Assembly (NCBI RefSeq): GCF_016864195.1
Contig: NZ_CP045202.1
Span: 2,015,001 to 2,079,000 of the forward strand
DNA from: Dechloromonas sp. TW-R-39-2
GTDB lineage: Bacteria; Pseudomonadota; Gammaproteobacteria; Burkholderiales; Rhodocyclaceae
Length of the DNA: 64,000 nt
Direction: 5' to 3'
The position numbers were made by a program, and so were the translations under genes. The notes under the pieces are model-generated. The model saw only the letters and a list, made by a program, of their open reading frames with translations. It made no database searches and was not told the origin of the DNA. Below, piece by piece: positions 17,588-26,920 of the stretch. Every line of letters begins with the position of its first letter. The first letter of the stretch is position 1.

Positions 17588-18745
17588 ATGTTTCAACCTG
17601 TCTACCTCGATCATAACGCCACGACACCGCTTGATCCTGCGGCGCTGGCGGCCATGTTGCCATGGCTCGAACAGTGCTGCGGCAATGCCTCCAGCCGGCA
17701 TGAGTATGGTCGGGCGGCGCGCAGTGCGATCGATCAGGCTCGTCAGCAAGTTGCCGCGGCAGTCAATGCGCACCCGACCGAAATCGTCTTTACCAGCGGC
17801 GGCAGCGAGGCCAATAACCTCTTCATCAAAGGTGCTGCGGCATCGTTGAAGCCCGGTCTGATTGCCATTGGCGCAACCGAGCATCCCTGTGTTACCCGTC
17901 CGGCTGCGCAGTTGGTGCGGCAGGGGTGGGATCTTCGGCATATCGCGGTCGACGCCGCCGGTCGTATCGATTTGCCTGGTTTCGAAGCGCTGCTTGCGCA
18001 GCGGCCGCGTCTGGTTTCAATCATGACGGCCAATAACGAAACCGGTGTCATTCAGGATATGAATCTTCTGTTGCAGGTAGCAAAGGCTGCTGGCAGTTGG
18101 ATTCATAGCGATGCAGTGCAGGCTTTCGGTAAAATGGCGCTCGATTTTCGGACCCTGAATGCTGCGGGGCTGCATGCAATGACCCTGTCGGCACACAAAA
18201 TCAACGGTCCCAAAGGGGCGGCTGCGTTGGTGGTCGATAAACGTGTCGAATTACAGGCGCAAATTGCCGGCGGTGGCCACGAGCGAGGCTTGCGGTCGGG
18301 CACTGAAAATGTGCCGGCAATCGTCGGATTTGGTATTGCTGCGGAACTTGCGGCGCGACGCGTTGCCGAATTGCCGCACCGCATGCGTGTCTTGCAGGAA
18401 AATATGGAAGTTGGGCTGGTGGCGCTGGGTGCGCGGATTTTCGCGGTCGACGCCGAAAGACTGCCGAATACGAGTTATTTTGCCTTGCCGGATATTGATG
18501 GCGAAACGCTGGTCGGCAAGCTGGATCGTGCAGGATTTGCCGTTGCCAGCGGAGCGGCCTGTTCGAGTGCCAATCCAGAGCCGTCGCATGTTTTGCAGGC
18601 CATGGGTGTGGCGCCGGAAGTAGCGCGCGGTGCAGTACGAGTCAGTCTTGGGGCAAGCAATACCGAGACTGATGTGGAACAGTTTATTAACGCCTTGCGG
18701 GTTACAGTCGGACGCCTGCAGGGACTGACGGCAATTGCCGTTTGA
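17588..18745 (+). CDS. NifS/IscS-like cysteine desulfurase (second copy)
   Basis: This PLP enzyme should release sulfur from cysteine as a persulfide. The 385-aa protein shows the PLP Lys204 (SAHKINGPKG), the HERGLRSGTENV phrase, and the mobile-loop Cys325 (SGAACSSAN). The loop is shorter and different from that of the neighbouring IscS (SGSACTSAS), and overall identity between the two is only moderate. It lies between iscR and iscS. This extra desulfurase occurs in the isc operons of some betaproteobacteria. Whether it feeds IscU or another acceptor is unknown. Confidence 0.88.
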   Translation: MFQPVYLDHNATTPLDPAALAAMLPWLEQCCGNASSRHEYGRAARSAIDQARQQVAAAVNAHPTEIVFTSGGSEANNLFIKGAAASLKPGLIAIGATEHPCVTRPAAQLVRQGWDLRHIAVDAAGRIDLPGFEALLAQRPRLVSIMTANNETGVIQDMNLLLQVAKAAGSWIHSDAVQAFGKMALDFRTLNAAGLHAMTLSAHKINGPKGAAALVVDKRVELQAQIAGGGHERGLRSGTENVPAIVGFGIAAELAARRVAELPHRMRVLQENMEVGLVALGARIFAVDAERLPNTSYFALPDIDGETLVGKLDRAGFAVASGAACSSANPEPSHVLQAMGVAPEVARGAVRVSLGASNTETDVEQFINALRVTVGRLQGLTAIAV

Positions 18746-18770
18746 ATAACCCGACTTAGCGAGAATAAAG

Positions 18771-19982
18771 ATGAAACTCCCCATCTATCTGGATTACTCG
18801 GCAACGACGCCGGTCGACCCGCGTGTCGCGGCCAAAATGATTCCGTTCCTCTGTGAGGATTTCGGCAATCCGGCATCGCGTTCGCACAGCTTTGGCTGGG
18901 TCGCAGACGCTGCCGTTGAAGAAGCACGCGAGCAGGTCGCGACGCTGGTCAACGCCGACCCGAAGGAAATCGTCTGGACCTCCGGTGCAACCGAGTCGAA
19001 CAATCTCGCGATCAAGGGTGCCGCCAATTTCTACGCCAGTACCAAGGGCAAGCACATCATCACGGTGAAGACCGAGCACAAGGCCGTGCTCGACACCGTG
19101 CGCGAACTGGAACGCCAGGGGTTCGAGGCAACTTATCTCGACGTCAAGGAAGACGGCCTGCTCGATCTGGAGGTTTTCAAGGCGGCGATTCGTCCCGATA
19201 CCGTGCTCGCCTCGGTGATGTTCGTCAATAACGAAGTCGGCGTCATCCAGCCGATCGCCGAGCTCGGCGAGATCTGCCGCGAGAAGGGCGTCATCTTCCA
19301 CGTCGATGCGGCGCAGGCTACCGGTAAGGTCGAGATCGACCTGAGCAAGCTCAAGGTCGACCTGATGAGCTTCTCGGCCCACAAGACCTATGGCCCGAAG
19401 GGTATTGGCGCGCTGTACGTGCGTCGCAAGCCGCGTATTCGCCTCGAAGCCCAGATGCACGGCGGCGGTCACGAGCGTGGTTTCCGTTCCGGCACGTTGG
19501 CGACGCACCAGATCGTCGGCATGGGCGAAAGCTTCCGTCTGGCCAAGGAAGAAATGGCCGAAGAGAATGCCCGCGTCGGTGCCTTGCGCGACCGCCTGCT
19601 CAATGGCCTGAAGGACATGGAGCACACTTACATCAACGGCGACATGACGCAGCGCGTCGCCCATAATCTGAATATCAGCTTTGCGTATGTCGAAGGCGAG
19701 TCGATGATCATGGCGATCAAGGATCTGGCCGTTTCTTCCGGTTCGGCCTGTACTTCGGCCAGCCTGGAACCTTCCTACGTGCTGCGCGCCCTTGGCCGCA
19801 ACGACGAACTGGCTCACAGCTCGATCCGTTTCAGCATCGGTCGCTTCACGACGGAAGAAGAAATTGACTATGCAATCAATCTGTTGAAAGCCAAAGTTGG
19901 CAAGTTACGTGAACTTTCCCCGTTGTGGGAAATGGTTCAGGACGGCATCGATCTGGACACCGTCCAGTGGGCCGCGCACTAA
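18771..19982 (+). CDS. iscS: Cysteine desulfurase IscS
   Basis: IscS provides sulfur for Fe-S clusters and thiolated tRNA. The 403-aa protein has PLP Lys205 ([11 protein letters not shown]), the catalytic loop Cys327 ([21 protein letters not shown]), and the conserved C-terminal tail ending WAAH that docks IscU. Length and ending match E. coli IscS. It is followed by iscU after 11 nt, with AAGGAG directly after its stop. Confidence 0.97.
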   Translation: MKLPIYLDYSATTPVDPRVAAKMIPFLCEDFGNPASRSHSFGWVADAAVEEAREQVATLVNADPKEIVWTSGATESNNLAIKGAANFYASTKGKHIITVKTEHKAVLDTVRELERQGFEATYLDVKEDGLLDLEVFKAAIRPDTVLASVMFVNNEVGVIQPIAELGEICREKGVIFHVDAAQATGKVEIDLSKLKVDLMSFSAHKTYGPKGIGALYVRRKPRIRLEAQMHGGGHERGFRSGTLATHQIVGMGESFRLAKEEMAEENARVGALRDRLLNGLKDMEHTYINGDMTQRVAHNLNISFAYVEGESMIMAIKDLAVSSGSACTSASLEPSYVLRALGRNDELAHSSIRFSIGRFTTEEEIDYAINLLKAKVGKLRELSPLWEMVQDGIDLDTVQWAAH

Positions 19983-19993
19983 GGAGAATACAC

Positions 19994-20377
19994 ATGAGCT
20001 ATAGCGTAAAAGTCATTGATCACTACGAAAACCCGCGTAACGTCGGCTCCTTCGGCAAGGAAGACGACGGCGTCGGTACCGGCATGGTCGGCGCACCAGC
20101 CTGCGGCGACGTGATGAAGTTGCAGATCAAGGTGAACAAGTCCGGCGTGATTGAAGATGCCAAGTTCAAGACCTACGGCTGTGGTTCGGCCATCGCTTCG
20201 TCTTCGCTGGTGACCGAATGGGTCAAGGGCAAGACCGTGGACCAGGCGCTGGCCATCAAAAACACCGAAATTGCTGAAGAACTGGCACTGCCGCCGGTTA
20301 AAATCCACTGTTCGATTCTCGCCGAGGACGCCATCAAGGCAGCCGTGGCGGATTACAAGAAAAAGCACGGAGAATAA
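19994..20377 (+). CDS. iscU: Iron-sulfur cluster scaffold IscU
   Basis: IscU is the scaffold on which [2Fe-2S] clusters form from IscS sulfur. The 127-aa protein has the three ligand cysteines Cys37, Cys63 and Cys106, Asp39, and the HscA recognition motif LPPVK (99-103). The ATG at 19994 is fixed by AAGGAG at 19981-19986; the longer in-frame extension into iscS is not used. Confidence 0.97.
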   Translation: MSYSVKVIDHYENPRNVGSFGKEDDGVGTGMVGAPACGDVMKLQIKVNKSGVIEDAKFKTYGCGSAIASSSLVTEWVKGKTVDQALAIKNTEIAEELALPPVKIHCSILAEDAIKAAVADYKKKHGE

Positions 20378-20379
20378 GC

Positions 20380-20703
20380 ATGGGTGTCACCTTGAGCGAC
20401 AAGGCGGCCAAGCACGTCGCCAACTACCTGACCAAACGCGGCAAGGGCATCGGCCTGCGCCTCGGCGTACGGACCAGCGGCTGTTCCGGCATGGCCTACA
20501 AGCTGGAATTTGTCGACGAGGTGAGTCCCGAGGATCTGGTTTTCGAGAGCAACGGCGTCAAGGTGTTTGTTGACGCCAAGAGCATGCCGTATCTCGAAGG
20601 CATGGAGCTCGACTTTGCCCGTGAAGGCCTGAACGAAGGGTTCAAGTTCAATAACCCGAACGTCAAGGATCAGTGCGGCTGCGGCGAATCCTTCAACGTC
20701 TGA
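20380..20703 (+). CDS. iscA: A-type iron-sulfur carrier IscA
   Basis: IscA binds iron or clusters and passes them to targets. The 107-aa protein holds the conserved Cys35 (TSGCSGMAY) and the C-terminal pair Cys99 and Cys101 (QCGCGESF). It starts 2 nt after iscU, and its stop overlaps the hscB start. Confidence 0.96.
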   Translation: MGVTLSDKAAKHVANYLTKRGKGIGLRLGVRTSGCSGMAYKLEFVDEVSPEDLVFESNGVKVFVDAKSMPYLEGMELDFAREGLNEGFKFNNPNVKDQCGCGESFNV

Positions 20704-21227
20704 TGGATTTCAATTCAGACCACTTTGCTCTGTTCAATCTGCCGCGTCAGTTCAAGATCGACGCGGCAGACCTTGATTCGCGCTATCGCGACGTCCAGGT
20801 CCAGGTTCATCCGGACCGCTTCGCGAGCAGCGGCGAGGCCGACAAACGCCTGTCGATGCAGTGGGCGACGCGGGCCAACGAGGCTTACCAGACGCTGAAG
20901 AAGCCGCTTGAGCGGGCGAAATACCTGCTGCATCTGGCCGGTCACGATATTCAGGCTGAAACCAATACCGCAATGGCGCCCGAGTTCCTGATGGAACAGA
21001 TGGAGTGGCGCGAGGCGGTGATGGACGCCCGTCAGGGTGGCGATCACCATGAACTGGAACATCTGCACAATCGTTTGCGTGGCGATATCAACGCGCATTA
21101 CGACGAAATCGGCCAGTTGCTCGATGCCTCTGACTATGCCGAGGCGACCGACCTGGTCCGCCGGTTGATGTTCCTGGAAAAACTGCTGTACGAAATCGAC
21201 GACGCACTGGCGTCGCTGGAAGACTAG
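20703..21227 (+). CDS. hscB: Fe-S cochaperone HscB
   Basis: HscB is the J-type cochaperone that brings IscU to HscA. The 174-aa protein has an N-terminal J domain with HPD at 36-38 and a C-terminal three-helix IscU-binding domain. The ATG at 20703 ([14 protein letters not shown]) overlaps the iscA stop (TGATG) and fits the family N terminus. Confidence 0.95.
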   Translation: MDFNSDHFALFNLPRQFKIDAADLDSRYRDVQVQVHPDRFASSGEADKRLSMQWATRANEAYQTLKKPLERAKYLLHLAGHDIQAETNTAMAPEFLMEQMEWREAVMDARQGGDHHELEHLHNRLRGDINAHYDEIGQLLDASDYAEATDLVRRLMFLEKLLYEIDDALASLED

Positions 21228-21230
21228 AAA

Positions 21231-23111
21231 ATGGCCTTGTTTCAAATTGCCGAACCGGGTGAGTCGGCTGCACCGCATGAGCACAAACTCGCTATCGGGA
21301 TCGATCTCGGGACAACCAACTCGCTGGTCGCCACCGTGCGCAGCGGCATCTCGATCTGCCTGAGCGACGAGCAGGGGCGTCCGCTACTGCCGTCCGTCGT
21401 GCGCTACCATGCTGACAACAGCACCGAGGTCGGTTACGACGCACAAACCAAGCAGGCCATTGATCCGCGTAACACCATTGTTTCGGTCAAGCGTTTCATG
21501 GGGCGCGGCCTGAAGGATATCTCGCATGTCGAGTCGATGCCTTACGACTTCATCGAAGCGCCGGGCATGGTCAAGGTCCGGACGATTGCCGGCATCAAGA
21601 GCCCGGTCGAAGTTTCGGCCGACATTCTGAAAGCCCTGAAAGCCCGTGCGGAAACGGCATTGGCCGGTGAATTGGTCGGTGCCGTGATTACCGTGCCGGC
21701 TTATTTCGACGACGCCCAGCGCCAAGCCACCAAGGATGCCGCCCGCCTGGCCGGCCTCAATGTGCTTCGCCTGCTCAACGAACCGACCGCTGCCGCCATC
21801 GCCTACGGGCTCGATAATGGCGCGGAAGGCGTTTACGCGGTCTACGACCTGGGTGGCGGCACTTTCGATATTTCCATCCTGAAGCTGACCAAGGGTGTTT
21901 TCGAAGTCATGGCGACGGGCGGCGACTCCGCGCTCGGCGGTGACGATTTCGATCACCGTATCTTCTGCTGGGTGATCGAGCAGGGCAAGTTGCAGCCGCT
22001 TTCGCCGGAAGACGGCCGCCTGCTGATGATGCGTTGCCGCGAAGCCAAGGAGTTTCTGACCAACAACCCGGAAGCGCCGATCACGGCTCGCTTGTCCACC
22101 GGCGAAATGGTCGATATCAAGCTTGATGTCGCGACCTTCGCGGCCATTACCCAGACGTTGATTTCGAAAACACTGCAGCCGGTCAAGAAGGCATTGCGCG
22201 ATGCCGGTCTGCGTGCCGAAGACATCAAGGGTGTCGTCATGGTTGGCGGCGCAACGCGCATGCCGCAAATCCAGAAGGCAGTCGGCGATTTCTTCCGCCA
22301 GGAGCCGCTGACCAATCTCGATCCGGACAAGGTCGTTGCGCTCGGCGCCGCGACCCAGGCCAATCTGCTGGTCGGCAACAAGACCGGCAAGGACGACTGG
22401 CTGTTGCTTGATGTGATTCCGCTGTCGCTCGGTCTTGAAATGATGGGTGGCCTGACCGAGAAGGTTATTCCGCGCAATTCCACCATCCCGACCGCCCGCG
22501 CCCAGGAGTTCACCACCTTCAAGGATGGCCAGACGGCGATGGCGATTCACGTCGTGCAGGGCGAGCGCGAACTTGTCTCCGACTGTCGCTCGCTGGCCCG
22601 CTTCGAACTGCGCGGCATTCCGCCGATGGTTGCCGGTGCGGCACGTATTCGCGTTACTTTTCAGGTCGATGCCGATGGCCTGCTCTCGGTCAGCGCGCGC
22701 GAGCAAACGACGGGTGTGGAAGCCAACGTTACCGTCAAGCCATCCTACGGCCTGTCCGATGATGAAATTGCCGGCATGCTCAAGGATTCGATGGAGCACG
22801 CCAAGGATGACGCGATCAACCGTGCCCTCAAGGAAGCCATCGTCGAAGCCCAGCGCATGATCGAGGCGACCGAAGCGGCGCTGAAGGAAGATCCGCACCT
22901 GCTCGACGCGGCCGAAACGGCCAAGATCAACGACACGATCGCCAAGCTGGCCGAGACGATGAAGGGCGACAATCGCCGTCTGATCAACATCGCCATGGAC
23001 GATCTCGGCTACGAAACACAGGCCTTTGCCCATCGCCGGATGGATCAGAGCATCAAGAAAGTGCTGTCCGGTCGCAAGGTCGACGACATCAAAATGGGAG
23101 AAGACGCATGA
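21231..23111 (+). CDS. hscA: Fe-S chaperone HscA (Hsp70 family)
   Basis: HscA is the specialised Hsp70 that releases the cluster from IscU, using the LPPVK motif as its binding site. The 626-aa protein has the ATPase signature [26 protein letters not shown] and VGGATRMP, the linker [17 protein letters not shown], and the substrate-binding domain. It starts 3 nt after hscB and overlaps fdx by 4 nt. Confidence 0.97.
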   Translation: MALFQIAEPGESAAPHEHKLAIGIDLGTTNSLVATVRSGISICLSDEQGRPLLPSVVRYHADNSTEVGYDAQTKQAIDPRNTIVSVKRFMGRGLKDISHVESMPYDFIEAPGMVKVRTIAGIKSPVEVSADILKALKARAETALAGELVGAVITVPAYFDDAQRQATKDAARLAGLNVLRLLNEPTAAAIAYGLDNGAEGVYAVYDLGGGTFDISILKLTKGVFEVMATGGDSALGGDDFDHRIFCWVIEQGKLQPLSPEDGRLLMMRCREAKEFLTNNPEAPITARLSTGEMVDIKLDVATFAAITQTLISKTLQPVKKALRDAGLRAEDIKGVVMVGGATRMPQIQKAVGDFFRQEPLTNLDPDKVVALGAATQANLLVGNKTGKDDWLLLDVIPLSLGLEMMGGLTEKVIPRNSTIPTARAQEFTTFKDGQTAMAIHVVQGERELVSDCRSLARFELRGIPPMVAGAARIRVTFQVDADGLLSVSAREQTTGVEANVTVKPSYGLSDDEIAGMLKDSMEHAKDDAINRALKEAIVEAQRMIEATEAALKEDPHLLDAAETAKINDTIAKLAETMKGDNRRLINIAMDDLGYETQAFAHRRMDQSIKKVLSGRKVDDIKMGEDA

Positions 23112-23452
23112 CTCAACTGATCGTTCTGCCGCACCTCGAAAACTGCCCGGACGGTGCCGTCATCGAGGCGGAAGAGGGCAAGTCGATTTGCGAAAACCTG
23201 CTGGCCAATGGCGTCGAACTCGACCATGCCTGCGAAATGTCTTGCGCCTGCACGACCTGCCACGTCATCGTGCGTGAGGGTTTCAATACGCTCGAAGCCG
23301 CCGAGGATGCCGAGGAAGACCTGCTCGACAAGGCCTGGGGCCTGGAGCCAAATTCCCGTCTGGGTTGCCAGGCCATTGTCGGCAAGACGCCGCTGGTTGT
23401 CGAAATTCCGAGATATAGCCTGAACATGGCGAAAGAGGGGCACCGCAAATGA
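23108..23452 (+). CDS. fdx: [2Fe-2S] ferredoxin of the ISC system
   Basis: This adrenodoxin-type ferredoxin supplies electrons during cluster assembly. The 114-aa protein has ligands Cys42, Cys48, Cys51 and Cys87 ([11 protein letters not shown] and RLGCQ), plus the extra conserved Cys46. It overlaps hscA (ATGA) and iscX (ATGA). Confidence 0.96.
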   Translation: MTQLIVLPHLENCPDGAVIEAEEGKSICENLLANGVELDHACEMSCACTTCHVIVREGFNTLEAAEDAEEDLLDKAWGLEPNSRLGCQAIVGKTPLVVEIPRYSLNMAKEGHRK

Positions 23453-23643
23453 AATGGACCGACATCAACGATATCGCCATCGAGCTGAGCGAGGCACATC
23501 CGGACAAGGATCCGCTCAAGCTCAATTTTGTCGACCTGCGTAACTGGGTGATGGCTTTGCCTGGATTTGACGACGAACCTAACCGCTCGGGCGAGAAAAT
23601 CCTCGAAGCCATCCAGCAGGCCTGGATCGACGAGGTTTCGTGA
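23449..23643 (+). CDS. iscX: Fe-S assembly protein IscX
   Basis: IscX is a small acidic protein that binds IscS and iron and tunes cluster assembly rate. The 64-aa product begins [22 protein letters not shown], with the family DLRNWV segment and a C-terminal EAIQQAWIDE. It is the last gene of the isc operon. Confidence 0.94.
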   Translation: MKWTDINDIAIELSEAHPDKDPLKLNFVDLRNWVMALPGFDDEPNRSGEKILEAIQQAWIDEVS

Positions 23644-23655
23644 AATTCACGCTGG

Positions 23656-23700
23656 CCGGAACTGACTCAAAACAGGCTGCACGTTTTCAGTCAGCGCCGG
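23656..23700 (+). other. Long hairpin directly after iscX
   Basis: CCGG, CTGACT and AAAAC on the left pair with GTTTT, AGTCAG and CCGG on the right, around a 9-nt loop, with one C-C mismatch and a small internal loop. It begins 13 nt after the iscX stop and has no U-tract. It could protect the 3' end or act with the intrinsic terminator 50 nt further on. Confidence 0.5.
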
Positions 23701-23749
23701 AAAGCTGCGGTCAACCTCGATCAAAGCACTAAAATGAATGCACTTGAAG

Positions 23750-23780
23750 CGGCCGGAGTGATCCGGCCGTTTTCTTGTTT
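23750..23780 (+). terminator. Intrinsic terminator of the isc operon
   Basis: An 8-bp G+C-rich stem (CGGCCGGA / TCCGGCCG) with a 4-nt loop (23758-23761) is followed by TTTTCTTGTTT. This is a clear Rho-independent terminator, about 105 nt after iscX. Confidence 0.85.
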
Positions 23781-23903
23781 ACAATGCTCAAAGCAGCCTT
23801 GATGGCCGTCTGCGTACGACCTGCTGTATTCCGCGCGTCACTGACGCTACTGTAAATCCGGGCATCTCCGTGTCCGGATGGTTCATAAAATGGAGAGACA
23901 TTC

Positions 23904-25238
23904 ATGACCTTCAACCGCCGCCAGTTTCTGGCCGCCGGTTCGGTGCTGGGCGCCACTGCCGCCATAGCCCAGCCGACCAGTCCGCTGCCCTTCCTGATCA
24001 CCATGCAGTCCGACCCGCTGTTGCCGAAAGCCAATGGCAAACGCGTCGTTGTTTGTGGTGGTGGCTGGGGCGGGATCAGCGCCGCCAAACATCTGAAGAA
24101 ACTCGACCCGACACTTGACGTCGTCGTGCTCGAACGTAACCCGGTATTTTTCTCCTGCCCGATGAGCAACAAGTGGCTGGTCGATGTCGTCGACACCAAT
24201 TTTCTGACGTTCAGCTACCTCAAGGTCGCGCAAAAATACGACTACAAATTCATCCAGACCGAAGTCACTGCTTTTGAGCGCGACAAGAAGCGGGTCATTA
24301 CCGCCCAGGGCTGGATCGATTACGACTACCTGATCGTCGGTGCCGGCATTCGCTACAACTATGAAGCCTGGTTCGGCAATGACCGCAAGGCTGCGGAGTA
24401 CACCCGGGCGCATTTTCCGGCGGCCTACATTCCGAATGCCGAACATTTCCAGCTCAAGCAGAGTATCCAGAACTTCAAGGGCGGCGACCTGGTGATGACG
24501 CTGCCGCCCCCGCCGCATCGTTGCCCGCCGTCGCCGTACGAGCGCGCCTGTTTGATCGCCGGGCTGATCAAGGAACGTGGCATCAAGGGCAAGGTCACCA
24601 TCCTCGACCCAAAACCCAGTCCAATGCCGATTACCGGCGGCTTTCAGGAGGCTTTCGAGAACCTGTACAAGGATCAGATTGTCTACGTGCCCAAGGCGGT
24701 GATCAAGGAAGTCGACCCATTCAACAAGAAAATCAAGACCGCAGTCGGCGACTTCAACTTCGACCACAGCATCCTGATGGCCCCGCACCAGGCCGGCGAC
24801 ATGGCCTGGAAGGCCGGGCTGATCGGCAAGAATGCCGAAGGCAAGCCGACCGGCTGGGCCGGCGTCGATCCTTTCTTCCTGAACATGAAGGATGACCCGG
24901 ATGTGTACGTGATCGGCGATGCGGTCGGTGTCGTCTCGCCGCAGTTCAACTTCTATCCGAAGGCCGGCCACGTCGCCAACGCCCATGCCAAGATCGTTGC
25001 CAAATACATCAGCGAACGCGTCAAGGGCCGCGAGCCGAAGTACGCCTTGCCTGATAATCTGTGTTTCATGATGGTCAATACGGCGCCGCGCGAAGATGTG
25101 GCTGTGCGCTTCAAGTACTACGTCAACGACAAGGGCATCATCATCCAGGATCAGGACGACGATAATCTGCGGCGCGATGAACTGGTGACCGAAGACTTTG
25201 CCTGGGCGGGTCGGATGTACGAGGACATGTTCGGCTGA
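23904..25238 (+). CDS. Flavocytochrome c sulfide dehydrogenase-like flavoprotein (FccB type)
   Basis: The 444-aa protein has a Tat-type signal (NRRQFLAAGSVLG) and a pyridine nucleotide-disulfide oxidoreductase fold, with the FAD-binding VVVCGGGWGGISAAKHLKKL and a second VIGDAVG motif. Cys85 (FFSCPMSNKW) aligns with the FccB residue that binds FAD covalently. Cys207 (RCPPSPYERA) and Cys387 (DNLCFMMV) match the redox disulfide pair. FccB oxidises sulfide in the periplasm and passes electrons to the cytochrome FccA. No cytochrome gene is adjacent, so the electron acceptor is not shown here. An SD GGAGAG precedes the ATG. A role in sulfide oxidation is inferred from family only. Confidence 0.8.
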   Translation: MTFNRRQFLAAGSVLGATAAIAQPTSPLPFLITMQSDPLLPKANGKRVVVCGGGWGGISAAKHLKKLDPTLDVVVLERNPVFFSCPMSNKWLVDVVDTNFLTFSYLKVAQKYDYKFIQTEVTAFERDKKRVITAQGWIDYDYLIVGAGIRYNYEAWFGNDRKAAEYTRAHFPAAYIPNAEHFQLKQSIQNFKGGDLVMTLPPPPHRCPPSPYERACLIAGLIKERGIKGKVTILDPKPSPMPITGGFQEAFENLYKDQIVYVPKAVIKEVDPFNKKIKTAVGDFNFDHSILMAPHQAGDMAWKAGLIGKNAEGKPTGWAGVDPFFLNMKDDPDVYVIGDAVGVVSPQFNFYPKAGHVANAHAKIVAKYISERVKGREPKYALPDNLCFMMVNTAPREDVAVRFKYYVNDKGIIIQDQDDDNLRRDELVTEDFAWAGRMYEDMFG

Positions 25239-25246
25239 TCTGCTGT

Positions 25247-25328
25247 AGCAAGAGCGTTCGTCGCCGCATGCGGCGGACGCTTGTTGCACGCGCCGGATTG
25301 TCCGGCATGCTGGCCCGCCGTAGCGGGC
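25247..25328 (+). repeat. Three tandem hairpins between the flavoprotein and RNase H genes
   Basis: A first long imperfect hairpin (25247-25287) has a CGCCGC/GCGGCG core. It is followed by GCCGGA-TTG-TCCGGC (25292-25306) and GCCCGC-CGTA-GCGGGC (25313-25328). None has a U-tract. The cluster fills most of the 112-bp gap and lies just before the AAGGAG of the next gene. It could terminate, stabilise the mRNA end, or be a REP-like element. Confidence 0.5.
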
Positions 25329-25350
25329 TCACCGAAGGAGAAAGAATCAG

Positions 25351-26001
25351 ATGGACACGATGACCTGGCAGGCCTGGTTTGACGGGGCAACGAAAAATGC
25401 CAATCCGGGAATACGGGGTATTGGTGCCATTCTGAAGGGGCCTGCCGGCGAGCTTGTCGAAATTGCCCAGGAAATCGGTCACGGTACGAACAATGAGGCC
25501 GAATACTGTGCACTGATGGCGGTGCTGGATGCGGCAGCAGACGCCGGCGTAAAAAGTCTTGTCGTTTATGGTGATAGTCAGCTGGTCATCAAGCAGGTCA
25601 GTGGCGAGTGGTTGATCAATGCCGAGAGCCTGGTACCGCTGTGCAAGACCGTGCTTAAGCTGAAAGCGCAGATTCCCGAGGTACATTTGCGCTGGATTCC
25701 ACGCGAGCAGAATATCGAGGCTGATGCGCTTTCAAAGCGTGCGATCGGGGTGGTTGCTGCGATGCCGCTCGATCGGACGGTGTGGATGAAGATTACCGAG
25801 ATCGGGAAACCCTTCGGTTTGTCCGGCGTGGCCTTGGGCAAACGGATGGATGCAGCCAAGTTGCGCGAAGGTGGCAAGCCGACGCAACTGGCGCTGGACA
25901 AAGGGTGTGCCCTGAGGGTGGAGAACAACTTTGGGCACGAGGATTTCTGGCACCGCAAACTGCTTCCTGCCGCACTCAGGGAAGCCATGCTGCTCGATTG
26001 A
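25351..26001 (+). CDS. RNase HI-like protein with C-terminal extension
   Basis: Residues 1-130 form an RNase H fold close to the archaeal/YpeP type, with the full acidic set Asp11 (FDGATKNANPG), Glu49 (NNEAEY), Asp75 (YGDSQLV) and Asp125 (EADALS). So it is probably active on RNA-DNA hybrids. Residues of about 140-216 form an extra domain (MKITEIGKPFGLSGVALGKR, LREGGKPTQLAL) that resembles the helix-turn-helix-like tail seen in phage-type DNA-binding proteins. That assignment is tentative. SD AAGGAG precedes the ATG; Met4 is an alternative start. The true rnhA may be elsewhere. Confidence 0.75.
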   Translation: MDTMTWQAWFDGATKNANPGIRGIGAILKGPAGELVEIAQEIGHGTNNEAEYCALMAVLDAAADAGVKSLVVYGDSQLVIKQVSGEWLINAESLVPLCKTVLKLKAQIPEVHLRWIPREQNIEADALSKRAIGVVAAMPLDRTVWMKITEIGKPFGLSGVALGKRMDAAKLREGGKPTQLALDKGCALRVENNFGHEDFWHRKLLPAALREAMLLD

Positions 26002-26047
26002 TCGGCCTGACTGACACGCTTGGCGGTCAGCCAGGGCTGATCGTGAC

Positions 26048-26887
26048 TTAGTCGAACAGGTTGAGCAGAGAGTTCAGGCCACCAAAATTGATCGCGACGT
26101 CAGCTTTGGCGCGTGTTGCCGGCTTGGCGTGGAAAGCGACCGACAATCCGGCCTGGGCCATCATCATCAAATCGTTGGCACCATCGCCGCAGGCAATGAC
26201 CTGTTCCTTTTTGAGGCCCAGTTCATCGGTCAGGCGAGCGAGATGGTGCGCCTTGGCCGCAGCATCAACGATATCGCCGACAACCCGGCCGGTCAGCTTG
26301 CCGCCGGAAATTTCCAGTTCGTTCGAGGTGGCGAAGTCGAAGCCGAGTTCAATACGCAAGCGCTCGGTAAAGTAGGTGAAGCCTCCCGACAGGATGGCCG
26401 TCCGCAGGCCGGCATTCTGCGCTGCTTCGAGTAGCTCGCGCGCACCGTCGGAGAGCAGCAGGCGTTCGCCATAAACGCGAGCCAGAACACGGGCATCCAG
26501 ACCGGCCATCAGCGACAACCGGCGGCGCAGGCTTTCGCGGTAATCGATTTCGCCGCGCATGGCTGCTTCGGTAACGGCTGAAACCTCTTCCTTCTTGCCG
26601 GCGAAGTCAGCCAGTTCGTCGATGCATTCGATCGTGATCAGCGTTGAATCCATATCGAAGCAGATCAGGCCGAAGTCCGAAAATTTTTTGCCGGCTTCGA
26701 TGAAGGCCCAGTCGAGCTTCTCAGCTTCGATCAAGGGAATCAGCGCATCGAACTCGGGCGTCCGGCTTGCCCCGGCGAAACGCACCACCTGCGGCGGGCG
26801 CGGCTCCACTGAGCGGGCAACGGTGGCTGCCTTGATGCGGTCGAGAAGAAAAGTCGGGAGGGCGCCGCCCTGGATGATCAGGTTCAT
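26048..26887 (-). CDS. serB: Phosphoserine phosphatase
   Basis: SerB makes L-serine from O-phosphoserine in the last step of serine synthesis. The 279-aa HAD protein has motif I CFDMDSTLI (Asp78 nucleophile, Asp80), motif II in LSGGFTYF, Lys in the K-x18-GDGAND region, and motif III GDGANDLMMM. The N-terminal approx. 70 residues form a degenerate ACT-like region as in proteobacterial SerB. Confidence 0.95.
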   Translation of the reverse strand: MNLIIQGGALPTFLLDRIKAATVARSVEPRPPQVVRFAGASRTPEFDALIPLIEAEKLDWAFIEAGKKFSDFGLICFDMDSTLITIECIDELADFAGKKEEVSAVTEAAMRGEIDYRESLRRRLSLMAGLDARVLARVYGERLLLSDGARELLEAAQNAGLRTAILSGGFTYFTERLRIELGFDFATSNELEISGGKLTGRVVGDIVDAAAKAHHLARLTDELGLKKEQVIACGDGANDLMMMAQAGLSVAFHAKPATRAKADVAINFGGLNSLLNLFD

Positions 26888-26920
26888 GTGTTCCGTTAGA
26901 TATGAAAACGTGGGTTGTCC

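Noticed and set aside
21384..23033. Long open frame opposite hscA on the minus strand
   Set aside because: It has no recognisable domain and the opposite frame is a full HscA inside the isc operon.
23883..25289. Long open frame opposite the flavoprotein
   Set aside because: Antisense of a gene with clear FAD and Tat motifs; the composition is that of a shadow frame.
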